The notes: generated by a model from the sequence alone, not told the origin. A DNA stretch of 64,000 nt from Alphaproteobacteria bacterium (GCA_900769705.1 CAAGHP010000017.1:79645-143644); one strand, 5' to 3'; positions 14,472-23,889 are shown, counted from the first letter of the stretch. Translations and numbers: made by a program.

Positions 14472-15197
14472 ATGACGATTTATGTTTTTGATTTAGACGG
14501 TACGCTTACGCCACCCAGATTGCCGATGCAGTCTGAGTTTACGGCCAAATTTTTGCAATGGTTGAACACTCATACGGCTTTTATTGCCACCGGCTCGAAT
14601 TTAGCAAAAGTTTCGGAGCAGATGGACGCGCAAACCTTAAATGCGTTCAGCGGAATTTATTGTTCTATGGGTAATGAATTTTGGCGCGGCGGAAAATATG
14701 TTTATCAAAACACCTTTACTCCGGATACGCATTTGATGGCTAAATTGGAAGAATTTAGGCAGAATACCGCTTATCCACATACTTTATATCCAAACTATAT
14801 TGAGCTGCGTGCCGGAATGCTGAATTTTAGCGTTTTGGGACGCGATTGCCCGTATGAAGAACGCCTGCGCTATCAAAAATGGGATGCGGAACACCACGAG
14901 CGTTTGCAGATTAAAAAAGTGCTTGAATATGAATTTCCGAAATATGAATTTTCGGTAGGCGGCTCTATTTCCATAGACATCAATCCTTGCGGCTGCAGCA
15001 AAGCGCAGATTGCCGGCAAGTTGCGCCAAAATTATCCCGATGAAAAAATAGTTTTTTTCGGCGACCGCACTATGCAAGGCGGTAATGATTTTGAATTGGC
15101 GGAAGCGTTGCGCCGATTACCGAATACAAAAATTGTGCAGGTAAACGAACCTGAAGATGTTTTAATCTCTTTGCATTTGGAAGAAAAAAATGACTAA
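14472..15197 (+). CDS. Eukaryotic-type phosphomannomutase (HAD superfamily)
   Basis: Predicted to convert mannose 6-phosphate to mannose 1-phosphate for GDP-mannose synthesis. The HAD nucleophile and acid are in FDLDGTLTPPR (residues 6-16). The PMM cap signatures follow: RAGMLNFSVLGR (compare GMLNVSPIGR in eukaryotic PMM), SVGGSISIDINPCGCSK and FFGDRTMQGGNDFE. The length of 241 aa matches eukaryotic PMM1/2 rather than the bacterial ManB family. Its last 8 bases overlap the DHFR gene. Other HAD-IIB sugar phosphatases are the main alternative. Confidence 0.8.
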   Translation: MTIYVFDLDGTLTPPRLPMQSEFTAKFLQWLNTHTAFIATGSNLAKVSEQMDAQTLNAFSGIYCSMGNEFWRGGKYVYQNTFTPDTHLMAKLEEFRQNTAYPHTLYPNYIELRAGMLNFSVLGRDCPYEERLRYQKWDAEHHERLQIKKVLEYEFPKYEFSVGGSISIDINPCGCSKAQIAGKLRQNYPDEKIVFFGDRTMQGGNDFELAEALRRLPNTKIVQVNEPEDVLISLHLEEKND

Positions 15198-15762
15198 AGT
15201 GGCAATCTGGTGTCGCCATGAGGGCGACAATATCATTGGAATCGGTGCAGATATTCCGTGGTGCGTGCCGTCGGACAGCAAGCGTTTTCGTAATATCACT
15301 AAAGGGCAAACTTTGGTGGTAGGCAAGAAAACGTACGAAAGTTTTCCGAATCGTACTTTACCTAACCGCAAGTTTATAGTTATAACCAGACAGGCTGATT
15401 ATGAAGTTTCCGACCGGCAGAATCATACGGTTATGTCGGATATTAAAAAACTGAAAGATTATCCGGAAGATTTGTATATTTCCGGCGGCGCGGCGATTTA
15501 TGATGCTTTTTTTGCGGATTCGGCGCTGCGTCCGGAAATTGTGGTGGACTGTGTTTATCACGGTGCGTTGAAAGGCGGATTGACAGGCGAACCGGTTTCG
15601 GTGGATAAAAGCGCTGCAATTTTGGAGCAAAAATATAAGCCTTTGCCTTTTCATTTTGAACTGGATAACGTTACAACCATAATTTGGCTGTTGAAAGGCG
15701 CTTTTGTGGAACAAAGCGTTGTTAAAAAAATTTTGCAATATTTAGAAACGGAGGGAAAATAA
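15190..15762 (+). CDS. folA: Dihydrofolate reductase
   Basis: Reduces dihydrofolate to tetrahydrofolate with NADPH, regenerating the cofactor consumed by thymidylate synthase. Signatures are IGIGADIPWCVPSDSKRF (substrate site with the conserved acidic residue), TLVVGKKTYESFPNRTLPNRK, and the NADPH-binding ISGGAAIYDAFF. At 190 aa it is slightly longer and more divergent than typical FolA, with an extended C-terminus. It overlaps the phosphomannomutase gene by 8 bases and abuts thyA with no gap, so the three genes form an operon. Confidence 0.92.
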   Translation: MTKVAIWCRHEGDNIIGIGADIPWCVPSDSKRFRNITKGQTLVVGKKTYESFPNRTLPNRKFIVITRQADYEVSDRQNHTVMSDIKKLKDYPEDLYISGGAAIYDAFFADSALRPEIVVDCVYHGALKGGLTGEPVSVDKSAAILEQKYKPLPFHFELDNVTTIIWLLKGAFVEQSVVKKILQYLETEGK

Positions 15763-16548
15763 ATGCAACAATATTTGGATTTGCTGCGTGATGTTTTGGA
15801 AAACGGCGTGGATAAAATGGATAGAACCGGTATCGGCACCCGTTCAGTGTTCGGCCGTCAGATGCGCTTTGATTTGAATAAAGGTTTTCCGCTGATGACC
15901 ACCAAAAAAATGCATCTTAAAAGCATTATTTATGAACTTTTATGGTTTTTAAAAGGCGATACCAACGTAAAATATCTGCAGGAACACGGTGTACGTATTT
16001 GGAACGAATGGGCGGACGAAAACGGTGATTTAGGGCCGGTTTACGGTTCTCAATGGCGCAACTGGAACGGCGAGGGGATAGACCAAATTGCCGAAGTTAT
16101 TGAAAAATTGAAAAAAACGCCCAATGACCGCCGTATGATTGTTTCGGCTTGGAACGTTGGCAAAATTGCGCAAATGCACTTGCCGCCGTGCCACATGATG
16201 TTTCAGTTTTATGTGGCGAACAACAAGCTAAGTTGTATGCTCTATCAGCGCAGCTGCGATATGTTTTTGGGCGTGCCGTTCAATATTGCTTCCTACGCTT
16301 TGCTGACAATGATGATTGCTCAAGTTTGCGGTTATGAATTGGGCGAATTTATCCATACTTTAGGCGATACTCATATTTATCATAATCATTTTGATCAAGT
16401 GCGTGAACAGCTTTCCCATACTCCGTATGAACTGCCGCAAATGCGCATAAATCCGGAAGTTAAAGATATCAATGATTTTAAATATGAAGATTTTGAACTC
16501 GTAAATTATAAGAGTTATGAGGCTATAAAGGGACAAGTCGCCGTGTAA
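15763..16548 (+). CDS. thyA: Thymidylate synthase
   Basis: Methylates dUMP to dTMP using methylene-tetrahydrofolate. Classical ThyA of 261 aa with the nucleophile Cys143 in LPPCHMMFQFYV, the dUMP-binding QRSCDMFLGVPFNIA, and the HIYHNHFDQV motif. The gene starts directly after the DHFR stop with a GGAGG site inside the folA 3' end. The stop lies in a hairpin that exposes an AAGGAGGAA loop. Confidence 0.98.
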   Translation: MQQYLDLLRDVLENGVDKMDRTGIGTRSVFGRQMRFDLNKGFPLMTTKKMHLKSIIYELLWFLKGDTNVKYLQEHGVRIWNEWADENGDLGPVYGSQWRNWNGEGIDQIAEVIEKLKKTPNDRRMIVSAWNVGKIAQMHLPPCHMMFQFYVANNKLSCMLYQRSCDMFLGVPFNIASYALLTMMIAQVCGYELGEFIHTLGDTHIYHNHFDQVREQLSHTPYELPQMRINPEVKDINDFKYEDFELVNYKSYEAIKGQVAV

Positions 16549-16562
16549 GGAGGAAACACGGC
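16540..16562 (+). promoter_or_regulatory. Hairpin at the thyA stop with an SD-like loop
   Basis: GCCGTGT (16540-16546) pairs with ACACGGC (16556-16562). The loop AAGGAGGAA is a perfect SD sequence. It is followed by a five-codon frame MAFCW (ATG at 16565). No T-run. Confidence 0.5.
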
Positions 16563-16846
16563 TAATGGCTTTCTGCTGGTAAGATTTTTTCTTATGTACT
16601 AGTTTGTACACCGCGAAAAAATCTTACTTCGCATTAAGCTCATTATCCGTGTTTCTGAGAGCTTGAGAAAACTGCGAAAGAGAGAAAATTCACGTACCTC
16701 AATGTACGCTAAAATTTTCTCTCTTCTGGTTTTAACGCTATCTACACTACTATCTGCAATTTTTTGCTGATAAATTTTTGCGTATTAGCCTCATTATCCG
16801 AGTTTCTGATAGTTTGTGCCGGTTGCTAGAAAATAGCAGTCGGTGT
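16563..16846. repeat. Intergenic array of hairpins and direct repeats
   Basis: No gene seen. Hairpin 1 is GTAAGATTTTTTC (16579-16591) with GAAAAAATCTTAC (16615-16627); hairpin 2 is GAGAGAAAATT (16680-16690) with AATTTTCTCTC (16713-16723). Each encloses an inner GTAC...GTAC pair. Between and after them lie direct repeats sharing CTCATTATCCG.GTTTCTGA (16631-16665 and 16781-16816). Confidence 0.75.
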
Positions 16847-16876
16847 TTTAAAACCTCGCCCCGTGCGGGAGAGGGG
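16847..16876 (-). terminator. Terminator of the sensor kinase gene
   Basis: On the minus strand CCTCTCCCGCACGGGGCGAGG folds into a GC-rich hairpin followed by TTTTAAAA. It ends the minus-strand kinase gene. Confidence 0.75.
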
Positions 16877-16894
16877 TACCAAAAAACATCAATT

Positions 16895-18319
16895 TTATTG
16901 CTTAACCGGCAGATAAATTGTGAAAGTTGTGCCGTTATAAGTTGTTGAAGTAACTGTTAAATTTCCATGATGATGTAAAATAATTTGTTTGGCAATAGAC
17001 AGGCCTAAACCGGTGCCGCGGATTTTCATATCCTTGTGAATTTGCATTCTGTAAAATTTTTCGGTAAGGCGCGCCAAGTCTTCTTTGGCGATTTTAGGAC
17101 CTTTGTTGTTTATGGCAATGCTGACGGCTTTGCCTTGAGCCACGTTCTGTCCGCTGCCGGCCGGAATTTCCGGAACAGTTTTGATATCCACAGTTACTTC
17201 TGAATTTTCCTGCGCATATTTGATGGCGTTATCCAATAAATTCTGCAAAATTTGATGAATTTCCTGTTTGTCGCCGATAACTTTAGGGATTCGCCCTTGT
17301 TCGGAAATCTTTAAATTTACCGAATGCTGAAAAGCTTTGATTTTTAGGGCTTCCGTAACATCATCAATCACTTCGGAGATACTGACTTTATCTTTCAGTT
17401 CTTTATCCTGCGCCATTTCCGCACGTGAAAGCGACAATAAGTTCTCTATCAGATTAGACATATAATCGGCTTGCTCTTTCATAATGCCCAAAAAAGCTTC
17501 TCTGGCATCGGCATCGTCTTTGGCCGAAGTCTGCAAGGTTTCAATAAATCCGGAAATAACAGAAAGCGGTGTTCGCAGTTCGTGGCTGGCGTTGGCAACA
17601 AAATCAGATTGCATTTTTTCCAGACTCATAGCCTTGCTGAGGTCATAAATAGAAACAACAGCCACGGCACGCCCCTTGGAATACCACGGAAGTTTTGTAA
17701 TATGCGAATAAATACGCTTGCCTATTTTACCGCCGGCGTGAAAAACTAAACTTTCTGATTCGCTTTTGCCTTTTAACACTTTTTCTACCGAAGTTACAAA
17801 AATATTCACACTGAAAACCGAAGCAATATTGCGTCCGGTAATATCGTTTCCAAGCAAATTACGAGCGGAAAGATTGCTTCCGGTTATAACTCCTTCGCCG
17901 TCCAGCATTAAAATAGGGTCTGGCAAAGTGTCTAAAACCGCAGCGTCCGACATAGTCTGAGCTTCTAAAGATTCGGCTTTTGATGTCCAAAAGCGATGAA
18001 TTGAATTAACCGCGTCGGCGATTTTTTGCGCATCTTTTTCCGAAAGATTCAGACGCAAATTGCCTTCTTGCTCGTTGGCGAGCGAATAAATATATTGCTT
18101 GAGCGATTGCATTTCATAGCTGAGCGGAAAAAGCGAAAACATATTGAAAATAATTATGAAAATATAGCAAATTAAGGCCATGGGCGGCGTGATTAGTCCA
18201 AAAAAAGCTAAAGTGGTAAACAAGACCGCAGATGGCAGGGATAAAATCAGCACGCGAGTAGAAAATGAAGAATCTTTTTCAAGCCCTAAAAGGCGTTTCA
18301 TATTGTTAAACATCGGCAT
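16895..18319 (-). CDS. PhoR-like sensor histidine kinase (orphan)
   Basis: Inner-membrane sensor kinase of 474 aa. It has two membrane segments at about residues 23-64 with almost no periplasmic loop. A PAS domain (about 120-215) and a HisKA domain follow, with the phosphorylated His246 in NASHELRTPLSVISGF. The HATPase domain carries NLLDNAIKYAQ, GTGLGLSIAK and a C-terminal TTFTIYLP. The layout is that of PhoR, the phosphate-starvation kinase, but no phoB or phosphate transport gene is adjacent, so the partner is elsewhere. It is divergent from mutS. Assigning phosphate as the signal would be a guess. Confidence 0.9.
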   Translation of the reverse strand: MPMFNNMKRLLGLEKDSSFSTRVLILSLPSAVLFTTLAFFGLITPPMALICYIFIIIFNMFSLFPLSYEMQSLKQYIYSLANEQEGNLRLNLSEKDAQKIADAVNSIHRFWTSKAESLEAQTMSDAAVLDTLPDPILMLDGEGVITGSNLSARNLLGNDITGRNIASVFSVNIFVTSVEKVLKGKSESESLVFHAGGKIGKRIYSHITKLPWYSKGRAVAVVSIYDLSKAMSLEKMQSDFVANASHELRTPLSVISGFIETLQTSAKDDADAREAFLGIMKEQADYMSNLIENLLSLSRAEMAQDKELKDKVSISEVIDDVTEALKIKAFQHSVNLKISEQGRIPKVIGDKQEIHQILQNLLDNAIKYAQENSEVTVDIKTVPEIPAGSGQNVAQGKAVSIAINNKGPKIAKEDLARLTEKFYRMQIHKDMKIRGTGLGLSIAKQIILHHHGNLTVTSTTYNGTTFTIYLPVKQ

Positions 18320-18406
18320 TATCCCGTATGATAAAGTTGATAAAATACTAGACTCAAATCATATTTATTGTAGTATACAATAAGTTTAAATAGGTTTAAT
18401 TTTGCT

Positions 18407-21079
18407 ATGACAGAAAAAAGTAATTTGACACCGGCAATGGTGCAGTATATGGAGCTGAAAAAAGCCCATCAGGACTATTTGCTGTTTTATCGCATGGGCG
18501 ATTTTTATGAACTGTTTTTTGAAGACGCAATAACGGCGTCAAAAGCTTTAGATATTGCTTTGACCAAACGCGGCAAAGCAGATGGCAAAGATGTACCAAT
18601 GTGCGGCGTGCCTTTTCACGCCTATGAAAGCTATATGGCAAAGCTGATGAAACAGGGTTTTAAAGTGGCTATCTGCGAACAGATGGAAAACCCTGCCGAA
18701 GCTAAAAAACGCGGCTATAAAGCCATTGTGCGGCGCGATGTGGTGCGGTTGGTTACGCCCGGCACCATTACCGAAGACACAATTTTGGATTCGCGTAAAA
18801 ATAATTATTTGCTGTGTTTGGCCAAAATCTGCAGCGAGTTCGGTTTGGCGTGGATAGACCTTTCGACAGGCGTGTTTTATACCCAGCTTTTGGAAGTTTG
18901 CGCCAAAAACGAAGTGGCTGAGCTGCATACAGCAATTGACCGTCTGTCACCGAGCGAGATTTTGGTTGCGGATACGCTGTTGCAAAATCCGGATTTGTTC
19001 CATTTGCTGAATGAATATAAAGAAAAGCTTTCGGTTTTGCCTCAAGCGCGTTTTAACAGCGGAAATGCCGAAAAGCGCATTTTAGAGTTTTATCAGGTAA
19101 ACACGCTGGATTCTTTCGGGAGTTTCAGTAAACCGGAAATTTCTGCGGCAGGAATTTTACTGGATTATGTTGAGAATACGCAAAAAGGTAAGATGCCGCG
19201 CATTGCTCGTCCGGTAAAAATTTTAAGCAGCCAGTATATGGAAATAGACGCGGCGACACGTCATAATTTGGATTTGTTGGAAGGTCCGCACGGCAGCACT
19301 CTGATTTCGGTGCTGGACAGAACCGTGAGCGGTGTTGGCGCCAGATTGCTGGCTAACCGTTTGGCTAATCCTCTTTTGAATGTGGATAAAATAAATCAGC
19401 GCTTGGATGTGGTGGAATTTTTCTTGAAGCATCAGGATGTGCGTGAAAATCTTCGTACCGTTTTGAAAAGCTGTCCGGATGTGGAACGAGCGGTTTCAAG
19501 GCTGGGAGTGGGACGCGGAGGTCCTCGCGATTTGCTTGCCATAGGCGTGACTTTAGGTAGTTTACCTAAACTGAAAACTTTGATTGAAACATTTAAGCCG
19601 ATTGATGTTGTAGATGAGCTGCCGGCTGCTGTGGCCGAGGTTTTGCAGAGATTCGGCAACCACTCTATGCTGGTTAATATGCTGGCAGATGCATTGTGGG
19701 TGGACGACCGTTCTAATGACTTGCCGCTTTTGGCGCGCGACGGCGATTTTATTAAAGCCGGTTACAGTCCGGAGCTTGATGCCGTACGCGATTTGAAAAA
19801 TAAAGGGCATAACTATATTTTGAACCTGCAGAGCAAATATGTGCAGCAGACCGGAATAGAACATCTGAAAATCAAATACAACAATGTGATTGGCTATTTT
19901 ATTGAAATTCCTAATAAAGAAGCGTCTCAGGTGCTGAACAATCCGGAATTTATACACCGACAATCAGTGTTGAACGCGGCGCGTTTCACGACGGTGGAAT
20001 TAACGGAGCTGGAAAATCAGATTCGCGGTGCTGCTGAAAAAGCTTTGGCATTGGAAATGGCTATTTTTGATAATTTAGTGCACAGCATTCTGCTGGCGGC
20101 GGACGATATCACACGTACGGCTAACGCTTTGGCGGAATTAGATGTGGGGGCGGCTTTGGCTGATTTGGCACTTGAAAATAACTATTGCCGTCCCGAAATT
20201 GATGACAGTTATGCTTTTGAAATAGAAGATGGACGGCACCCAGTAGTTGAAGAGGCAATTCGCCGCAGCCATGAGGGCAGTTTTGTCGGTAATAATTGCA
20301 GCTTGAACGTAGATTCTAACCGAATTTGGCTGTTGACAGGTCCGAATATGGCTGGTAAATCCACCTTTTTACGGCAAAACGCTATTATTGCTATTATGGC
20401 GCAGATGGGCTCGTATGTTCCGGCAAAGTCGGCGCATATCGGCTATGTGGATAAGGTGTTTTCACGAGTTGGCGCCTCGGATGATTTGGCTCGCGGGCGT
20501 TCTACTTTTATGGTGGAAATGGTGGAAACGGCCTCTATTTTGAACCGCGCCGACCGCCGTTCTTTTGTGATTTTGGATGAAATCGGACGCGGAACCGCTA
20601 CCTTTGACGGGCTTTCAATCGCTTGGGCGGTTGTTGAATATCTGCATGAAGTCAACAAATGCCGCGCTTTGTTTGCCACGCACTATCACGAGCTTACAGA
20701 CTTAGTAGGACGTTTGAAGGCGATGACGCTGCACTGTATGAAAATCAAGGAATTTAAAGGCGAAGTTATCTTTTTGCATGAAGTTATAGACGGCGCTGCC
20801 GATCGTTCGTACGGTATTCATGTGGCAAAATTGGCCGGTTTGCCGAATGCGGTGTTGGAACGGGCTGAACAAGTGCTGTCTAAGTTGGAAAATGAAAATC
20901 AGCATAAAAATTTAAACAGTCTGGATGCTGAACTGCCGCTGTTTTCGTATGCTCCGAAAGCGGTTAAAAAATCTCCGGTAATTGAAGAGCTGGAAAAAAT
21001 AAATCCAGATGATTTGACGGCGCGCGATGCTTTGCAAAAATTGTATGATTTAAAAGATTTATTGAATAAGGAAGCTTAA
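18407..21079 (+). CDS. mutS: DNA mismatch repair protein MutS
   Basis: Recognises mismatches and recruits MutL. 890 aa. The N-terminal mismatch-binding motif RMGDFYELFFEDA (residues about 29-41) contains the Phe-x-Glu wedge. The core, lever and clamp domains follow. The ATPase has Walker A TGPNMAGKST (about 644-653), Walker B FVILDEIGRGT, and the FATHYHEL signature. The C-terminal helix-turn-helix follows. The start ATG has only a weak AGG upstream. The mazG-like gene begins 2 bases after its stop. Confidence 0.98.
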   Translation: MTEKSNLTPAMVQYMELKKAHQDYLLFYRMGDFYELFFEDAITASKALDIALTKRGKADGKDVPMCGVPFHAYESYMAKLMKQGFKVAICEQMENPAEAKKRGYKAIVRRDVVRLVTPGTITEDTILDSRKNNYLLCLAKICSEFGLAWIDLSTGVFYTQLLEVCAKNEVAELHTAIDRLSPSEILVADTLLQNPDLFHLLNEYKEKLSVLPQARFNSGNAEKRILEFYQVNTLDSFGSFSKPEISAAGILLDYVENTQKGKMPRIARPVKILSSQYMEIDAATRHNLDLLEGPHGSTLISVLDRTVSGVGARLLANRLANPLLNVDKINQRLDVVEFFLKHQDVRENLRTVLKSCPDVERAVSRLGVGRGGPRDLLAIGVTLGSLPKLKTLIETFKPIDVVDELPAAVAEVLQRFGNHSMLVNMLADALWVDDRSNDLPLLARDGDFIKAGYSPELDAVRDLKNKGHNYILNLQSKYVQQTGIEHLKIKYNNVIGYFIEIPNKEASQVLNNPEFIHRQSVLNAARFTTVELTELENQIRGAAEKALALEMAIFDNLVHSILLAADDITRTANALAELDVGAALADLALENNYCRPEIDDSYAFEIEDGRHPVVEEAIRRSHEGSFVGNNCSLNVDSNRIWLLTGPNMAGKSTFLRQNAIIAIMAQMGSYVPAKSAHIGYVDKVFSRVGASDDLARGRSTFMVEMVETASILNRADRRSFVILDEIGRGTATFDGLSIAWAVVEYLHEVNKCRALFATHYHELTDLVGRLKAMTLHCMKIKEFKGEVIFLHEVIDGAADRSYGIHVAKLAGLPNAVLERAEQVLSKLENENQHKNLNSLDAELPLFSYAPKAVKKSPVIEELEKINPDDLTARDALQKLYDLKDLLNKEA

Positions 21080-21081
21080 AA

Positions 21082-21486
21082 ATGGATGAAAAAGAATATT
21101 TTGCCGCCTATCAGAGTTTTGTTGACGGTGTGACCTCCGAAACAGCAAAAAATGATGAAGTATTTGCTCAGAATTTTGCCAAGCTCTCTCAGCAGCTGAA
21201 CGGTAATTACGCCAGATTAGACCATGCAATTTCAGGACTTTGCGGTGAGGTTGGCGAGGTTGACGATGTGTGGAAAAAAATTAAATTCATGGGGCTTAAT
21301 TATACCAATGAAACCCGTGATATGTTTATAAAAGAACTCGGTGATGTCTGCTGGTATATGTTTCAGGCTTGTCTGGCTCTGGATATTCCGTTTGAAGAGA
21401 TTATCAATCGTAATGTTGAAAAGTTGAAAAAACGCCATCCAAACGGATATTCTCCAGAATATTTTCATCAAAAAAAAGGAGCATAG
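21082..21486 (+). CDS. MazG-like nucleotide pyrophosphohydrolase
   Basis: 134-aa all-alpha NTP pyrophosphatase of the MazG/dUTPase-like superfamily, probably cleaning the nucleotide pool. The metal-binding motif is split as GEVGEVDD (about residues 52-59) and KELGDVCWY (about 76-84), the EXXE...EXXD pattern. A NVEKLKKRHPNGY segment typical of MazG-like proteins follows. It sits 2 bases after mutS and 3 bases before priA, within a DNA maintenance operon. The substrate cannot be told from sequence. Confidence 0.88.
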   Translation: MDEKEYFAAYQSFVDGVTSETAKNDEVFAQNFAKLSQQLNGNYARLDHAISGLCGEVGEVDDVWKKIKFMGLNYTNETRDMFIKELGDVCWYMFQACLALDIPFEEIINRNVEKLKKRHPNGYSPEYFHQKKGA

Positions 21487-21489
21487 GCT

Positions 21490-23661
21490 TTGCTGGTCGG
21501 GATTTTGCTGCCGCTGCCGTTTAATCAGCCGTTTACCTATAAAACGGATGAACAGCTGAAGTTCGGACAGTTGGTGGAAGTTCCGTTTGGGCGAGATAAG
21601 CAAATTGGCGTGGTTTATGAACTTTCGCCGCAAAATGATGTGCCGGCCGAAAAAATAAAAAGTATAAGCAAAGTCTATGATTTTCCGCCGCTATCGGAAA
21701 AACTGCTGAAATTTATCGCTTGGGTGGCGCGCTATAATATGGCGCCGCTGGGATTGGTTTTCAAAATGGCAATAAGCGTAAAAGCCGCATTTGAGCCGTC
21801 GCCGCTGACAGTTTTATATAAACTTTCCGGCAAAACTTTAGCTGAGGCTAAGCTTAAAAATTCGGACGCGCGCTGGCATGTTATGGATTTGCTGAAGCAC
21901 GCACCGTATACCAGACAAGAAATCGCCAAGGGTGCCGGAGTAGGGCAGAGCGTGATAAAAACGTTGATAGACAGCGGAGTGCTGGAACCTGTTTATGTGG
22001 AAAATAAACGCGAATTTCTGGAACCGGTCGGAGATTATGTGAAAGTTGATTTAACTGCAGAACAGCAGCATGCGGCAGAATTACTGTGCCAAAAAGTTGG
22101 CAGCGGATTTTCGGTTACGTTGCTTGATGGCATTACCGGTTCCGGTAAAACGGAAGTATATTTTGAAGCTGTTGCCAAAACCATAGAAAGCGGCAAACAA
22201 GTGCTTATTCTGGTTCCGGAAATTTCACTGACAACCCAATGGCTGGAGCGTTTTCAAAAGCGATTTGGCGTACGTCCGGCAAATTGGCATTCGGGATTGA
22301 GTCTAAAAGAGCGTACCGATACTTGGAAAGCAATTGTTGAGGGACGGGTGAAAGTTATTGTCGGAGCGCGTTCGGCACTGTTTTTGCCATATACGGATTT
22401 AGGACTGATAGTGATTGATGAAAGCCACGATCATTCATTTAAGCAAGAGGATGTTGTAAATTATCAGGGCCGAGATATGGCGATTGTGCGGGCCAAAATA
22501 GAGCATTTGCCGCTGATTCTTTCTACGGCCACACCGGATTTGGAAACAGTGGTAAATGTGGAGGAAGGCAAGTATGATTGTGTAAAGCTTAAAAGCCGCT
22601 ACGCCAACGCCAGCCTGCCGGATATCAAAATTATAGACCTTAAAAAAGATAAGCCGCAAAAAGGCGAGTGGGGTGTTTCATGGTTGGCGCCGAGTTTGGT
22701 GCAGGCTTTGTCGCAAAATTTGGAACGCCGTGAGCAGTCGGTTTTATTTTTGAACCGGCGCGGTTATGCTCCGCTGATGATTTGCCGCGACTGCGGACAC
22801 CGCATGCAATGCCCCAGCTGCAGCGCTTGGCTGACAGAGCATAAAAAGGCTCATAAGCTGATGTGTCACCATTGCGGATATATAGAAGAGATTCCGGAAG
22901 TCTGCCCTCATTGCGGCTCTAAGGATGGATTAACAGCATGCGGTCCGGGGGTGGAACGCGTGGCTGAAGAAGTTAAACATCGTTTTCCGTATGCGAAAAC
23001 CGAGATACTTTCCAGTGATAATGCCGGTTCATTTACAGCAGTATCGCAGATTATAGCCCGTATGGAACGCCGAGAAATTGATATTTTGGTCGGTACGCAG
23101 ATAATAGCTAAAGGTCACCACTTTCCGGATTTGACTCTAGTCGGAATTGTGGATGCGGATTTAGGACTGATGGGCAGCGATTTGCGGGCTTCGGAACAAA
23201 CGTATCAGCTACTGTCGCAGGTTTCGGGGCGTGCCGGTCGCGGGGAGAAGAAAGGAACGGTGTATCTGCAGACTTTATATCCGGAAAACAATGTGCTGAA
23301 AGCGTTGCTGAATAATGACCGCGAAAGTTTTATGAACTTTGAAAAACAATCACGGCAAGTATTGGGATACCCACCGTACGGCAAATTGGCTGCTTTGATA
23401 ATTTCCGGTGCAGATCAATACACAACCGGAGCTGTGGCGGCGGAATTCGGCAAAACCGCGCCGCATACGGATTATGTTTCGGTTTTGGGACCGGCTCCGG
23501 CGCCGCTGTTTTTACTGCGTGATCGCTATCGTTACCGTTTAATGCTGAAGACTGCTAAAAACATCAATATTCAGGAAGTTTTAGCTCAATGGCTGCAAAT
23601 GGTAAAAGTGCCGTCTGCCGTAAAAGTGGAAGTGGATATAGATCCTTATTCTTTTATGTGA
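21490..23661 (+). CDS. priA: Primosomal replication restart helicase PriA
   Basis: Superfamily 2 DNA helicase that reloads the replisome at collapsed forks. 723 aa: N-terminal 3'-end-binding domain (LPLPFNQPFTYK at the start) and Walker A GITGSGKT (214-221). The DEAH-type box is VIDESHDHSFKQ. The zinc-binding Cys clusters lie at about 432-477 (CRDCGHRMQCPSC, CHHCGY, CPHCGS), and the late helicase motif is VSGRAGRGEKKG. The start is a TTG preceded by AAAGGAG; no upstream ATG fits. Confidence 0.96.
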   Translation: MLVGILLPLPFNQPFTYKTDEQLKFGQLVEVPFGRDKQIGVVYELSPQNDVPAEKIKSISKVYDFPPLSEKLLKFIAWVARYNMAPLGLVFKMAISVKAAFEPSPLTVLYKLSGKTLAEAKLKNSDARWHVMDLLKHAPYTRQEIAKGAGVGQSVIKTLIDSGVLEPVYVENKREFLEPVGDYVKVDLTAEQQHAAELLCQKVGSGFSVTLLDGITGSGKTEVYFEAVAKTIESGKQVLILVPEISLTTQWLERFQKRFGVRPANWHSGLSLKERTDTWKAIVEGRVKVIVGARSALFLPYTDLGLIVIDESHDHSFKQEDVVNYQGRDMAIVRAKIEHLPLILSTATPDLETVVNVEEGKYDCVKLKSRYANASLPDIKIIDLKKDKPQKGEWGVSWLAPSLVQALSQNLERREQSVLFLNRRGYAPLMICRDCGHRMQCPSCSAWLTEHKKAHKLMCHHCGYIEEIPEVCPHCGSKDGLTACGPGVERVAEEVKHRFPYAKTEILSSDNAGSFTAVSQIIARMERREIDILVGTQIIAKGHHFPDLTLVGIVDADLGLMGSDLRASEQTYQLLSQVSGRAGRGEKKGTVYLQTLYPENNVLKALLNNDRESFMNFEKQSRQVLGYPPYGKLAALIISGADQYTTGAVAAEFGKTAPHTDYVSVLGPAPAPLFLLRDRYRYRLMLKTAKNINIQEVLAQWLQMVKVPSAVKVEVDIDPYSFM

Positions 23662-23889
23662 TTAGTGCAGATACATTATACAATAGGCTAAAATGCTGCT
23701 TAAAAACAGAAATTGTATAAATCCGGTGCCGACTACAATATTTTGATTGCCGACAACATTTATACCCAAATTATGTATGGCTGCCGGAATAGCTGCGGTC
23801 ATTGGTGCCGGTTTGCGTGCAGAATTATCATTTATCGGAGTACTTTTCATTAAAATATCCCGAATTTGTGCATCAATATCCGTATCCAT
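23662..23889 (-). CDS. Small single-pass membrane protein
   Basis: 75-aa protein with a hydrophilic N-terminus (MDTDIDAQIRDILM), an Ala/Pro-rich middle and a C-terminal hydrophobic segment (about residues 53-73). GGAATAGG upstream of the ATG could serve as SD. It lies behind the phage regulator on the same strand and its stop abuts that of priA. It may be the last gene of the prophage immunity transcript; no function recognised. Confidence 0.55.
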   Translation of the reverse strand: MDTDIDAQIRDILMKSTPINDNSARKPAPMTAAIPAAIHNLGINVVGNQNIVVGTGFIQFLFLSSILAYCIMYLH

